DNA of 64,000 bases. Source: Arctopsyche grandis. Lineage: Eukaryota > Arthropoda > Insecta > Trichoptera > Hydropsychidae. The DNA is taken from positions 7,037,501-7,101,500 of the forward strand of contig NC_135365.1 in the NCBI RefSeq assembly GCF_051622035.1. The letters run 5' to 3'. Made by a program: the position numbers and the translations under genes. This document shows, piece after piece, positions 24,026-37,605 of this stretch. Under the pieces are notes generated by a model, which was not told where the DNA came from, made no database searches, and saw only the letters and a list, made by a program, of their open reading frames with translations. Position 1 is the stretch's first letter; every line of letters starts with the position of its first letter.

Positions 24026-24740
24026 TTCATGAGTGGTAATATTTGGCCCTTGAAATACATTTAAAATCCAACGAGTTACAAGTCACTTGCAAAATTAGAT
24101 AAGCGATCGATTAAATGTCCAATGCTTCAGCATGCAAGTGCAACGTTTGTTGGCATCTTGACATCTTGATTCGCCATGTCATTAGATGAATCGATTGACG
24201 CACACGCCTCTCAACGTCGTTAAGGTCGACCTACGAATCGAAAACATTTTCATGACAATCAATTGCGAAATTGTAATACACAAGTAAGCATTTATTTATT
24301 TTTTTGTTTATCTACTAAACCATCTTGCTCTATTAACCTACATATACGGAAGGTGTGATCAAAAAATATACGCACTATGCTCCAAATAACCAGGGCTGTG
24401 GAGTTGAAGTCGGAGTCGTGTCTGTTTAACGACTTGACACCCCTCCAAATAACACAAAGCCAAGAATTATATCTTATCCTGAAAGGACGGAGGATTTTGA
24501 TATTGTTAACTTGGTAGAAAATTCTTTTTTTTTTGCTTTAAACACTGTTGAAACAATTTATTGCTATTTGCAATCGCCCTAATGACTATCCGATGTCTAG
24601 TCAATTATTCCTACCGTCCTTTTTTATCCTCCTGACAAATTTACATATACAAAATTGATTAAAAGATTAGTTGTGATGTAATTTTCTCCTTAACATACAC
24701 TTCACAAATTTTATAATCTATTAGACAGCAGTATATGTAC

Positions 24741-24960
24741 TTCAGTGGTTCCGTTGATGCTAACCACTGAGAGCATCCCGGGTTCAAACCCTGAGTTGAC
24801 CTCGATTGAGAGAATTTATTCGGTACTGCTAGTCAGCCTGCAAGTCGGTCGTTTCCTATCAAAATTTGCCAATTTGTCTGATTTCATCGTTGAAACGGTT
24901 TCTCATTAAATTGGCAAAACCATCCACTGTTGGTCACCACTATTTGAATATGCTCAAGGG
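24741..24960 (+). mobile_element. SINE, 5' portion
   Basis: tRNA-like box GGGTTCAAACCC, followed by GTTGACCTCGATTGA and the common body (GTCGTTTCCTATCAAAATT). Confidence 0.65.
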
Positions 24961-26474
24961 TATAACCATAATGGCATCATGATAAAATGTATTTTTTTAA
25001 TAAAAACTAAAATAAAACAACAAATAGCAATATTGCATCAAAATCAATGTAATTTTGGAGAATCAAAAAAAAATTGAAAATCTTAATAACATGCTCAAAA
25101 AGATTATTTATATGATAAACAAAAATATCATGAATAGACTTCGAACCGAATGGAATATCGGATTTTGACTAGGATAATATATTTTTGGCTAGCGGAATAT
25201 AAAAAACGACTTTTACTTCTACCACTAAACACGTCTAAACATCAACCTAAATATGTCCATGGACATACACTATTTTGTTTTTAATTAGTCAGGGGGAGAA
25301 TTTTGATCCTAGTGGTTCATATAAAATGCTCCACGCTGATATTAGATGTCCATTGATTTGGTATTAATACTTACAAGCAATATATCATTCCTTTTTGTTT
25401 AAAAAATAATTTTAAATTAATAAATTATAATAATTCCTTGAAAAATATAAAGCAATTGCCCAGTTCGGCTTCTGAAGTGACCATTTTTTTATTCATGCTA
25501 TACGCAATTACAAGTATTTGACGGTTGATGGATGCTTTTCAAATAAAAATAGACCGCTTCATTAGTGTTCAAAGCAAGAGAGCAAAAATAGCATTGTTTT
25601 TTAAGAAATTGGCAATAGTGAACCATATTTTGTGCGAAAAGCATCAATCGAATAATCGATCTTTGGCAGTTACGATCAGACTCCTAATCATAAAGCGAAT
25701 TACAATGTCTACTTATTCTTGGAAAACCCCAATTTTTAATACATAATTGACTCCTGAAAATGTTGGAAAAAACAATAGCTGAGTCTGAGCTTCTATTATT
25801 CGTTTATTCACAAAATTTTCAAACATGGAAATAGTTTAATATTCAGTTCTCCAAGGTGAGTAATTTTCTGAAAAATTTGCTGACTACGAATACTTAAAAG
25901 CGAATAATTTTTTGGCCTACCTAACAATAAGCCCATGACGACTTGGAAAACTACAATATACTGACAAATAAAATACGTTTTGTAATTCACTGTATTTTTT
26001 AATCACACTCCGTAAATTGTGGAAGAAATTTAGCAGAACCATCCGATATTATTAAGACCTTGAATCACAATAAAATATTTGTAATCACTCGATTTCTAAT
26101 CATGTTAGTAAACAAATCATACGCTAGCACATATTTTATACCTGTTTGAATAATCATACTAAAATACGTAATAATATACCTGATAAATAATTTAAATTTC
26201 GCAACTGCGAACGTGAATATGTATGTACATATAAGAATACTTATTATTTATTTGTCACTGTTTATTTATCTACAGTGATTATTTCAAGGTGAGTGCATAA
26301 TTTTCTATGCATTTTCGAATCAATTTTACATGTTGTGTGATATCTTCATGGTGCAAGGTTATGCAAGGTCGCATTCTTGTGCATTTTAATTGTTTAATTA
26401 TAATACTATAATATCCATACTTACCAAATTACATATTGTATGAATTTCCAAATATTACATACATACATACATAC

Positions 26475-26656
26475 CAGTGGCATGCGGTGAAAATCTACCT
26501 GTTTTTGTCGCACAGCCTTACTTACGTGTGAGCGAGTAGAATACAAGAGGACTCGGTATGGCGTCATCTAGTCCCCTTGCATCCTGCTCGCACAAACGTA
26601 CAAAGTAAAGCTGGTCAACAAAAACAGTTATAATTTCACGGCACGGCACGCCACTG
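26475..26656. mobile_element. Short hAT-like MITE (182 bp)
   Basis: Ends CAGTGGCATGCGGTGAAA and TTTCACGGCACGGCACGCCACTG-type inverted sequence. Flanking 8-mers ATACATAC (26467-26474) and AAACATAC (26657-26664) match at 7 of 8 positions. Confidence 0.65.
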
Positions 26657-26853
26657 AAACATACATATTTGCCTGAAAATATACTTTTACATAAATAGTT
26701 GTCCGAAAACGGAAAAGTATTCTCCAGAAAATGTAAGAAGAGGCGACGCCTTCCAGTCTTCCTGCACCAACCACTACAAGAATGATGATATACCAAGCAT
26801 ATACTGTTACGCAATCTTGCCATAAAATGATATATACATATGTACTATGTACA

Positions 26854-27105
26854 TATGTTACAGTTCAAGTGTTCGTTCAAGAAAATACTATTTTGTTCAT
26901 ATACGGCTTTAGTTTAAGTCGTAACAGTCAAAAGCTCCCACTAGGTGTCGCATGAAACTTTTAGTTATCAAAACCGTTGAGATATTTAAACGCCAAATAT
27001 TTTAAATGGGAAGTCCTATGGAAACCACATTATAACGTTGTTATAATTGTGTGGAACCCAGAGTAAGCATACCATACATACATGGAGGATTGGACAAACG
27101 ATTGA
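26854..27105 (+). mobile_element. Family E MITE, left part
   Basis: Begins ATGTTACAGTTCAAGTG, contains GGTGTCGCATGAAAC and GGAAACCACATTATAACG, and stops after GATTGAGAATACC. A matching right end lies at 27612-27660, suggesting interruption by a later insertion. Confidence 0.6.
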
Positions 27106-28129
27106 GAATACCTAAGGAGCAGACAGTACGCACAGAATCGTACGGCATGGTATGCCTTGGTAGATTCCAGCTGTGAATGGGCATGTCTTATGCCATTGTT
27201 AATTAGTACGATCTTGTTATTTCGAAAACTCAAAAGAATCACCGTTATTGAACACTGTCAAACGTTATCGAATCACCGTTATAATTGAAAGTGGCATAAA
27301 TTCACTTTTCTTCAATTCGAGAAATAATATCACATAATAATCACGTTTAACAATATTTAAAAATACTGGTGGACTGTAGTATATTTATTCTGCCTTTCCA
27401 AGATTCTGGAAATATCTAATTGAAAGAAGTGATAACAATTTTTGAATTAATTCAAACAGAAATAGTGTTTTTGGAACTGAAAATTGGACTTCCGCCACAT
27501 TCAAATATATCGGCTCATATGTCAATACAAGGAAAATATATCGTCTTTATATAGATAGGCATAGATCAGGCGTGCTTGCGTTTTTTTAACATGTGCATAT
27601 TTAAAAAAAACATGCCTAGTATGTTCATGAACGAACGAAATGTCCACTTGGACTGTAATATACAAATTTACTTCCGGCACCAAATTTTGTACTGCATACG
27701 GACGTGCTTTTTGGTAATAAGCATGAGATTCGTCTATTCATTACTAACCTCTTCTTATTTTAAATATAATGGATTATAAGCTATTTGACTGAAGCTGTCG
27801 CGATAAAGTGACATTGACTGCTAAAACTGACCCACCCCTAGATTTGTCAACTTAGTATATGTATGGTATGTAAATCAGAACACACATTATATTCATGGCT
27901 AACAGCAGCTGTTGATTTGAGTCCCATTTATAATATGTTTTCATCTAAGTTTAGGTTTGATATAGAACATGAACTGGCTCAACCTGAAAAGTCAATCGTG
28001 TCGCGTCTCGGCAATATGCAAGTATTCCAGGTTTTGTGATTATTATCGACGACTTTTTTTTAATCACACCTTACCTTATTTCCCACCTTTCCAATATGGT
28101 GAAAAAACCACGATTAAGAGTACAGTTAC

Positions 28130-28620
28130 GGCTTAAAAGTGACCCTCATTGTGTGCACAAGTGAAGCTAAAATCTTCACGGTAATGCCAGCCCCGTTCAA
28201 AAACCCCCTATAATAAGGAAACTAATCCCCTTTAAACATTATCTTCAATAGGTCGGTGCTTTATTACGCCAGATTATAAATCTCATTCGGCAACGCCGAA
28301 CAAACAAATTAAAAACAGATTGGCATAATTAATACGCCTGTCGAAATAATGATATCGAGATTGAGATTTGTTGACTGAATGACGGGGGAAACTTTTACGA
28401 GTTGATTAAATAAATTCGTGTGAATGATAAGACAAAGTACAGCGCCGTTTAAGCCATTTAGAAGTAATCTTGTAAAGCGGTCCATTAAAAAATTATCTGC
28501 TTTGCACTAATTATTTTGGCCATAAGTAATCTTTCGTTATTTTCCAGTAGTTTTTCGCGCCGAATTTTTCCATTGAGCTTAATCAATTAGGTGCGGTACC
28601 TTTCCCATCGTTTGTCGTTA
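28130..28620. promoter_or_regulatory. Candidate conserved non-coding (enhancer-like) block
   Basis: About 490 bp of mixed-complexity sequence with none of the window's repeat families, in a repeat-rich desert. It contains several homeodomain-type cores (TTAATTATG, AATTAATACG, CTTAATCAATTAGG, AAAAATTATC). The call rests only on texture and clustered AT-core motifs; no comparative data are available here. Confidence 0.25.
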
Positions 28621-28986
28621 ATTATGTTTATGAAACCTTTGAAAAAGGAAAAATACAAAACAACAAGTACATATTTACATACATATCTGGTACATATGTG
28701 TGATCAAATGCACGTACGTCTACTTTGTTGTTCGCTTCCAATCAACTCCTACGTTCCTTTAATCATTATTCATAAAAAATAAATTGATCGGTCTTCTACA
28801 CATATATGTACATACATATATGCATGTACATATGTACATACATATTCATATATATGTATACATCTACTTGATTCTTCTCCGTACTATCCTTTAATTTATT
28901 CAGACTCGAGTTATTATGATTTCAAATAATAGCAGCTCGTCTATATGGGTTGGGGGGCTACAGACCTCCTAGTATAGTAAATATAC

Positions 28987-29157
28987 GGTTCGGTGATTAT
29001 TCCGCAAAAAGTGATCTCGCGCAAGTCACTAAAATCTTGAAAACGGAACATCTGGCACCCAAAAACTCCATCAGTGGAACCACGCGAAATATTGTACTAA
29101 CGAGAACTCGAGTGACAGATATTCCGTGATCGATATTTTGCGGAATAATCGGTTTAC
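28987..29157. mobile_element. Foldback MITE family B, copy 3
   Basis: GGTTCGGTGATTATTCCGCA at the left and TTTTGCGGAATAATCGGTTT at the right; the core has GGAACATCTGGCACCC. Compact, well-preserved member. Confidence 0.8.
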
Positions 29158-29772
29158 CAAATATCCATGCTATTTTTGTTTATATTTGGACACCGGTATG
29201 CTCAACGATCTACTACAGCCCGATTCATCTCTGCAGCCCCCCCACTAGAAGTTCTCACGAGCCCCCACTGCTTCAAAATTCATTCTGAATTAAAAATGAT
29301 TAGCCGAAAGTTTTTCTATCTCCTCTCTCCCTCTCTCTACTAAAATTATTACTGTCTTTCTTCATATCTCCAGAGAGTTGTTAAAACGTTTAGGCCGCGT
29401 ACATAGTGGTACGACAAAATACTATGAAGAAACAATGAGAAAGGCTTCAACAAGATAGGAAGCGATGTACTTCTTTCTATCTTTCCACATCTCATCGTGT
29501 CATTTAACTTGTCACGTACCACCATTTGCCACATTCCTATACACAGTCATCACTCTCTCAAGAAAGTTTTCCTCTAGTTGCTTCACTGTAATAGACCATA
29601 ATGTAACTTTCTTCTCTCATTCTGTACTATTTAAATATACATACATATATGACTAATGCAACTAATAACTTCTATATATACTCCTCTATCAATTAATTCC
29701 ACTATTGCTAATAAACTTCTAATATAATGTTCTACCAAATCATTTTACTAGTTTCGAATACGAATACTGTTG

Positions 29773-30180
29773 GGAGACGACGTATTAGGAAAGAAAGTAA
29801 AACTATTGGGCATTCGTTTCAACCACTCTCGTATCTACAAATGCAATTATTAAGCAGAGCTCAAAAACAAGTAGATTATTGCCCACTCGATTGATCCTGT
29901 CATACATCAAAACTGGAATAAATGGTTAATCTAACCTCATAGATAATGCAAAACCACGCAATATGATAGATAAATACCATCGGGTCGAGATCGTGCGATA
30001 AAATAACGAGAGCACAAACTTTTGGGGTATCATTGGCGACCCGAAGTTGTTCGGTCGAGTTCTGCTTTTTTTTATAGACCTTTTTGGGTATCTCTTTCTC
30101 TCTGGACCACTTCTCCCACCGAGCAATTTTGAGATTCCTTCGGTCTGACCAGGTGAGGTCTCACGCAATTTGGCAACTGA
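29773..30180 (+). mobile_element. Possible LTR-retrotransposon 5' end remnant (LTR plus primer-binding-like site)
   Basis: A TG...CA-bounded segment (TGTTGGGAGACG near 29768 to GGGGTATCA near 30034) is followed at once by TTGGCGACCCGAAG. The latter resembles a tRNA primer-binding site (TGG complement of CCA). A G/C-richer leader follows. No gag/pol reading frame and no second LTR are visible. Tentative. Confidence 0.35.
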
Positions 30181-31133
30181 CTTATTTATATGTGTAAGTA
30201 TTTACTACTTCAGACGAAGCAGGTTATTGAACCGATCTTGATGGTCGAGCCCATCTTTACGTGATGCGGATTTTAAGACAGGACTGAAATTCGCAAGTCC
30301 TCACTTCAAACAATTAGCCCGTTTAAATTCTTGTGGATTACTAAAAACAGTGGAAACTAAAAATATTCAGTTTTTTACCCAAGTTGAAGGCTGCATAAAA
30401 TACTGCAAGTAAAAGTCTCGTATGAAGACGCAAATTCTTCAATACGTCTATTAAATGTTGATGCATCTAACAAGAATGCGATGAAAGTGTTTCAAAAGGT
30501 TTGCCAACTTGTGCAAAAAAAAAAAAAAAGCACGTAAAAAAATGACATTTATAAGAATGGATAAAAATTTATACAATCATTGTTTTTAGACCAAGTTTAT
30601 TTAAAATCTTATATTTCTTTTGTTTTTTCCCTTGTTATATTGTATTTGAAAAATGTTGGATTTCGATAAGAGTTTATCAAATCGTGAATATTTACTCTGT
30701 TTTTTTTTTTATCTTCGTGAATATCAATTAATTCATTGTATTGTGCGGTAAATAGTATGTAGTACAAGGTATGCTATGACTAACCCAATTTTTGATAACG
30801 ATAGATAACTTCAAACCTAAAAATGTTATATACAACTTTTCTTTTACATTTTAAAATCACAAAAACACGTCTGCTAAATACTGCAGTTGGCAGTACCGGG
30901 ACAGTTGGTAGCACTAGCGAGGCAGTTAACTGATGATGAAACTAAACAAGCTGATGAAACTAAACAATTTTATAAATTCCATTCCAAGACGTTATCTCCT
31001 GGCTTAATAAATATGTTTTTCCAGTGACAAGTCCGTAAGTCGAACACCAGCCATGACATCATGAACTAGGCACCAGTGATACTTCAGATAAAATGATAGA
31101 GGTCCATGGATGATTTTTTCTTGAAAAACGATA

Positions 31134-31680
31134 AATGCTGAAATTTCAAGGCCATCATAGGTGAAAACACACAGAGAGGCACACGACACGTGGGAAAAGC
31201 GTTCCTCTAGTTCATTGATCTTATTATTTCGACAAGTTTCTCCTACATTCCTTCAAATATAGTAGGAATGTCAAAACAAGGATAAAGTAGCATCGAAAAT
31301 AAGCCAGGGGTGATTTTTGAACTGATTGCCGCAGGAAAGCTTATGCGTGCTATCGTTTTTTTTTTCATGTACAAAACTATCTAAAAAATTACTTAGAAGG
31401 GCGGGAAATGCTGAAATTTCAAGGCCATCATACGTGAAAACACACAGAGAGGCACACGACACGTGGGAAAAGCGTTCCTCTAGTTCATTGATCTTATTAT
31501 TTCGACAAGTTTCTCCTACATTCCTTCAAATGTAGTAGGAATTTCAAAACAAGGATAAAGTATCACCGAAAATAAGCCAGGGGTGATTTTTGAACTGATT
31601 GCCGCAGGAAAGCTTATGCGTGCTATCGTTTTTTTTTTTCATGTACAAAACTATCTAAAAAATTACTTAGAGGGGCGGAA
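31134..31680. repeat. Tandem duplication of a 273-bp unit
   Basis: The unit beginning AATGCTGAAATTTCAAGG at 31134 recurs at 31407 with only a few substitutions (ATAGG/ATACG, AATATAGT/AATGTAGT). Each unit contains a family D element part (GAAAACACACAGAGAGGCAC). Near identity implies a recent duplication. The open frames sharing MSCASLCVFTYDGLEISAF arise from it. Confidence 0.9.
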
Positions 31681-33673
31681 AATCAAACAAACAAGACTAC
31701 TGGCTATTGACTGTGGGTAAGCTGTTACCTTATCCAACATTTTTGGATTCTTAAATGTGTTTATTACGATTATATTTCAACATTGAACCAGCGGAAGCAA
31801 TTGAAATCTCTATCAGCGGTCAAACCTGGGAAAATGGCAAAGTTTCAAAGCGAACAGCGAAGTGAAAAACTAAGTAAAACCGTGTAAAAAAAATACGCAT
31901 GACTCTCAGTGTGTTTTCGCCATTAATGATTCTTAAAATATCTTACTTAAAGAGTCAATCCGGTCGTAGACTAAATAATACATTCCTAGTTTGAACACAT
32001 AATGCCAAGTCACAGTCCGTGTGAATCAGCATTAGTAATTTTTTATCGGCTTAATGTAGCATCATCTCATTGTAAACTTCAATTAAAACATAACAAAAGA
32101 GTCAAGGAAACAAAAAGTGTCGAAGAACGAATTCAAAACGGAAGTACAAAATGTCAATAGCAGTGAAAAGAATCAGTATTCGAAACGTATAACAGGTAAC
32201 CCAATGCTATATCAGCAGTATCGACTTCAGGTAGATATTTTTATGACTCGCCATGACATTGAGACAATGTCACAACTGCAATCGATCGACTCGGTTCACT
32301 TTTTATGGGACGTCCAAGTTTACTCGTAAAAATGTCGGCTATCTTCTGTTTAGCTCGACATTTTTCAGTTGCGACAATCCACAGACCGAAACTAGATCAA
32401 GAATGTATCGACTTATTGAAATGATGCAACCTCAGATTACAATAGTGGTGAATAACAGTCGTAGTAATAACGTATCTGTCAATGAAAACTGAAAAAAATG
32501 ATTATCATCTCTGAGAATCTCATTTAAGTCAATTGAGCGGCCGTTTCATTCGTTCAATCTGCAATCGATTTAAATTGAATGGAAGCATTTGGTGTGGTTT
32601 GGATGCAACTAGCGATCTGCCAATTGAACCATCGTACATTGATTAGTGACAAAACATTGTATGTAATTATATACATAAAAGACATATGGAACCATTTATG
32701 GAATGGTATTGAAATTGTACTCCCTCATATCCTTGGGTATGCCCAATTTTACCTTACTCGCTAGGTATAATGTACCATGCTAGTGGTATTAAAACTTCAG
32801 GAGAAGGTCAATATTTTCATGGATAGTGTGAACTGCTATAAAATGGCCACAGTTTCAACATGTGATTCCTTACGGCTGCCTGGAGGATTCCTTCCTTGAG
32901 GAGAATGCCCAATCGCTGAGAGTGGAAGCCCTCCAGTCGCAGGAGCTTAGTATCTTTGTGCAACGTTAGCATGGTATGTTTTGATTTTAGAGTAGTCGAC
33001 TCTTATTAAATTATTTATAATTTCAATTAACCATTTTACAGGACCCAAATAGACTGGAGTTATCTGGTGAAAGAGTCTTTTTGACTGAATTTTCTGGGAG
33101 GGAGGGGGGGGGGGTGATGACCTCATGTTGAGGGTTTTATAGGTTGACTTCGTTGACCTTTAAAATGGCTTTAATAAATGGCTTTGGCTGCATAAAATCA
33201 TCGTTGCAATAATAATTGATCAGTACAAACTATGTAGTTGTTATCAGTTGTTGCAAATTTTAATATGTATTATGTATTTTAAAATAAAATATGTAAATTT
33301 CTCATTGAAAAATGGTAAGAAGAAGGTTCAAAAATCACTGGCAAAGTTTTCTGTCAATCAATTGATTGCCAGTGAAGTGGGCGTGTTGATATTCCATTAA
33401 AAATTTTCCACGATTGTTTAACAAAGCTGCAACATACACACATATGTAGATAAGTCAGTAGAGCATTAATAGACTAAAGTGCAACGAGAGTTCAAAATAG
33501 TTCAATGCTCTACTAACTTGTCAATAAGCTGACATCGCTTATAAAATCTTTCTGCAGTGTATATTTTTATTAATTTCACATTGAAATACTAAAATTAATT
33601 ATGCAATGTATTCGAACAAAGCTCCTTATAATATAATGAAAAGTAATACGCCATATAGATATGATTCTTGGTA

Positions 33674-33785
33674 GAAGTCGTTCAATTCATGAAGGCCCAC
33701 CCCCACTTCACGAAATACATGCCGAGCGTTGCCTATGCACCATTTCGTAAGAGTGGGGGCGGGCCTTCGTGAATGGAACGACGTC
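33674..33785. repeat. GC-rich foldback hairpin
   Basis: GAAGTCGTTCAATTCATGAA with GGCCCACCCCCACTT pairs with AAGAGTGGGGGCGGGCC and TTCGTGAATGGAACGACGTC. Arms of about 43 bp, loop of about 25 nt. Confidence 0.8.
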
Positions 33786-34518
33786 TAATTAAAGATGTCA
33801 AGCATTTTCCTGTTCTGGAACTACCATCTGATTCGCTGAATCGATTCGGCAAATCCTAAAATAAATAACAATTGCAAATGGCGTCTAAATTTACACAATC
33901 GGTCCAGCAAATCGGATAGTGTGACTGACGGAGAAATTCTCACAGTTAATTTCTGAGCACTCTACTATAATATATTTGAGGTTATACGGTCAAATGAGCT
34001 TGCGTTGCAAAACAATACCGCATGTGCAAATTATGTATATACATATATACGCATTTGCTAATACATATATGTATGTATGTATATATTTCACACAAACCAT
34101 GATGGACGTTTGGCAATGCGCATAAATAAATTCGCAATAAGCAAAAAAAAAAATCGGCTATAAATAGCAAATGATCTAAACGTGTAAATGAACATTTTTT
34201 TTCGGAATTAGCACCTATCCATTTGTATAAAGCCAAAATTGGTGATAACTTTGAACGTCAAATCCTCAGGATATTCGATAACGAAACGTTCATACGCATA
34301 CATATTCATTTATTTCTTGGTAAATATTTAATTTGTTGTTCAACCGTGGTCCGCAATTGCAATATATTATTTGTATGACCATATTATACGTAAAAGGTTT
34401 TGCCTGTTTCATTGTTGACATTGGTGCACTCTTCTGCCTGTCAATAAAATACGATGCACGTGTCTCGTCGGACAATGAACAATGAACGATTGACACACTT
34501 CCGCTTGGAAACCCTCTC

Positions 34519-34731
34519 GTTTATAACGAGCCGGTTGAAAGAGGGCTCGTTCTAAACGCGATCATGTTTAGAGATAGGACATATTCAATTGCTGTCTGGC
34601 GGGTGCAAATTGGGTACGTGCTCATAAACGAGATATGTACTCGTAAACCCATATAAACCCAGTAACTCGTAGTGTGGCAACGTCCGAATGGCATCCGAGT
34701 AGCATACGAGCAACGTCCGAGTGACCACACT
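34519..34731. repeat. Short inverted repeats and an 11-bp minisatellite
   Basis: CGTTTATAACGAGCC pairs with GGCTCGTTCTAAACG at 34519-34558. At 34681-34724 there are four 11-bp units (CGTCCGAATGG, CATCCGAGTAG, CATACGAGCAA, CGTCCGAGTGA), bracketed by AGTGTGG (34671-34677) and its complement CCACACT (34725-34731). Confidence 0.75.
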
Positions 34732-35054
34732 AGCGGAATCGGACTGTCAAAGTCGTCAATTCCATATAAGCCTATTAAATTTTGGCACTTTCTAGTTTGT
34801 CGACAAACGTGTCTCTAGAAATGTATCTATCGTAGTTGTTTCTCAGCGATTGTTTAGCTTTTGTTCACAGCATTATACAATCAATCAAGTCATACTATAT
34901 ATTTTATTATAATAAAATAAATGCCAAAACGTCATTGTGGCCAAACATAGTTACATTAATTTATTTATTTAATAAATATGCACCCATATATATCTTTACA
35001 TTAAACACGACATCAGCAAAATTCGAGATGCTGAAAACTCAAAATTTGTGAGAA

Positions 35055-35250
35055 AATGGGTAAGGTTGTCAATTTATTGGAACCGTTTCAATGAAAATCA
35101 GATAAATTGGCAAACTCTTATAGGAATGGATGGACCTGGAGTTACAAATCCAAGGTCTGGCCAACAGCAACCTGGGAATTTAAACCCGTGACCACTTTGT
35201 TCGGAATTATTATATTCTAACCACTAGTCTATTCTAGTTTGACCATTGTG
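35055..35250 (-). mobile_element. SINE, 5' portion in minus orientation
   Basis: Contains GGAACCGTTTCAATGAAAAT, ATTGGCAAACTCTTATAGG and the reversed tRNA-like head (AACCACTAGTCTATT). The tail is missing. Confidence 0.65.
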
Positions 35251-37605
35251 ACATCACAATTACACAGGAAGAAACAATAATAGAGGTAGTCACAAAATAT
35301 ATAATAATATGTAGTTAAATATAAAGAGAAAAATTGGGAATATCTTACATCAACAGACATCAACAATAGACCAATATTTTATATGTATGCACAATAACTA
35401 GCCGTACAATACAAAACATCTCCGTGAGGTTCAAATAGACGAGAGAACATCAAAATTCACTCATACATCAGATCCAATTATGAAAATAGTGATGAGCGCA
35501 GGCTGCCAGACAAATAGATTAAAATAATCTCTGATAATCTACGCTCACTGAAATAAAAATATCACATTCAACAACGAATTCGTTAAAAAATCGGATAGCT
35601 CTTGGAATCGGAGCCATCCGATAAAGAACTGTGCGGGCAGGAGGCACAACCATCAAATGATGACCTCGCACTTAATTATTAGGGACATAAAGTACCAATT
35701 TATAATAGTTGCTGTCTTTCAATAACACAAACTATTATTTTATAATGAAACATTTTGAATTTTTGTTAAAATGTTTTTATATGAAATTTGACAAAAGATA
35801 TTTTTATACAACAATCAGAAATTGAGTCGTAGCCTCTGTAGCTGCGAAAAATTTAGGAAAACCTCTCCTTCAGTGCCCAACTATAATAGTAATAGCGTGG
35901 AGGGAGCAAGAAGAAGGGGTAAGCTCAAAATACACCGTACACAGTTCATTAGAGAATCATCAAACATGTATGTATATTTTCATGCTTTCGATAAATAGTT
36001 AAATATTTTTAGCACTTCCGCGCTGTGGAAAAAGTTTGCTCTCATTCTGGCAATTGCAAATATTGTCATTGAACGTCAATCGAAAAAAGTTGCGGAAATT
36101 GCAAATTTATAAGTGAAAAAATTGACTCCCAATCGTCATTTCATCATATTTTGATTGACTTTTATTTGCTTAATACAGCTAGTATAGATACTTGTAATGT
36201 ATAATATATAGTAAAGAATGTAGATGAGGAAAACGTTTCAAAAAATATGTATGTATGTATGTAGATTTGGGAACTCCCATTTTAAACAACATCAATATTT
36301 ACCTGGAATCCTTAGCGAAACCAGTTTAAGAACAACAATACACTTAAACAATAAAAAAACGTAATCTGAATTTTTATTTTCGATTTATAATCCATAAAAC
36401 ATTTGATATTATAATTCTATACTTATCAAACGTGTGGTTAGAGCGGTTTCCTATTTGGTTTTGCAATCCGCCACTTTGCCAATTATATAACTGCAAAATT
36501 AACATTAAAAAAATACGCAATCATAGTTCAGAGTCGTAGTCACGCATATTTGATTATAAATGTTTAAAATTTTCAATTATTAATTCCGAAAAAAAATCGC
36601 AAAGTTATTGATAAACTTTGTTTGAGTAGTTCTTCTAATAAATTCATAGATATTTTTTACCATTTAGGTTTTTAACTCTTCCAAGTTCGACACTCGCTTT
36701 ATATTCGGCAATGTCAAATTGCTTTATCGGATATAAACAGGTTAAACAAACACCCCGATTACAAACACAATACGTACATCTGAAGATATCATCACCTGAG
36801 CAAATCAATACGATATGCATTTTCCTAGTCATGTAATAAAAATTAACTATTGTTTTTACGATATGCTAAATCAACAATACAAGTAGTGATTGAAGACGTT
36901 TTTACTTAACTTTGTATCAGAATGTTGATTTTTATCGTGCAAAGTTAAAGTACATACCGATTTAAAATACAAATTAATTTTTTTTGTATCATACAAATAA
37001 ATTCGTGAAAAATTCCGAATTAATTATAGCCCATATCATATCTTATCTTTCAGATTAAATTTTTAAATACTACATATTCATTTTCAAAACGATATTATCT
37101 CTAGATTGATTTTATTATTAATTAATAATATCAAGCGATTAATCAATTTTTCTAAATTTAAGATGGAATCACATAATATGAAGGTATGTACATAAATATA
37201 TGCAACTTGCTCACTGTCATCTAAACGATTGTAATAATCCAAATTTATATTTAAAAAAATCATCACATGTGTATCCATTTCAAAGTAAACAATATTATTT
37301 TTCAAATTCGATTAAAAAATGTGACATTCCGATTGAAAAGTAAGGTCATTTCTGTCATTTTTAACATACAGATTATCATCAAAACGCAATTGTATACTTA
37401 AACAGGGTGGCGCGGCCTCGATTATCACATTATAAAATGCATTTAAATTCAAAGAAATAAAACATAAATGATATGTTTTATAATCAAAATAAGAAGTATA
37501 TAATGCATTTTTAATTCCAATGATTTATTTATTTCAAATTGAATGTAAAAAGGTTAAAGAATGTTAAAAAAGAAAAACGATAATTCATCTACTGATAAAT
37601 CTGAG

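Noticed and set aside
32117-32492. Two overlapping 70-79 aa open frames in the desert
   Set aside because: Somewhat higher complexity, but no family match, no Met context or exon structure; not enough to call a gene.
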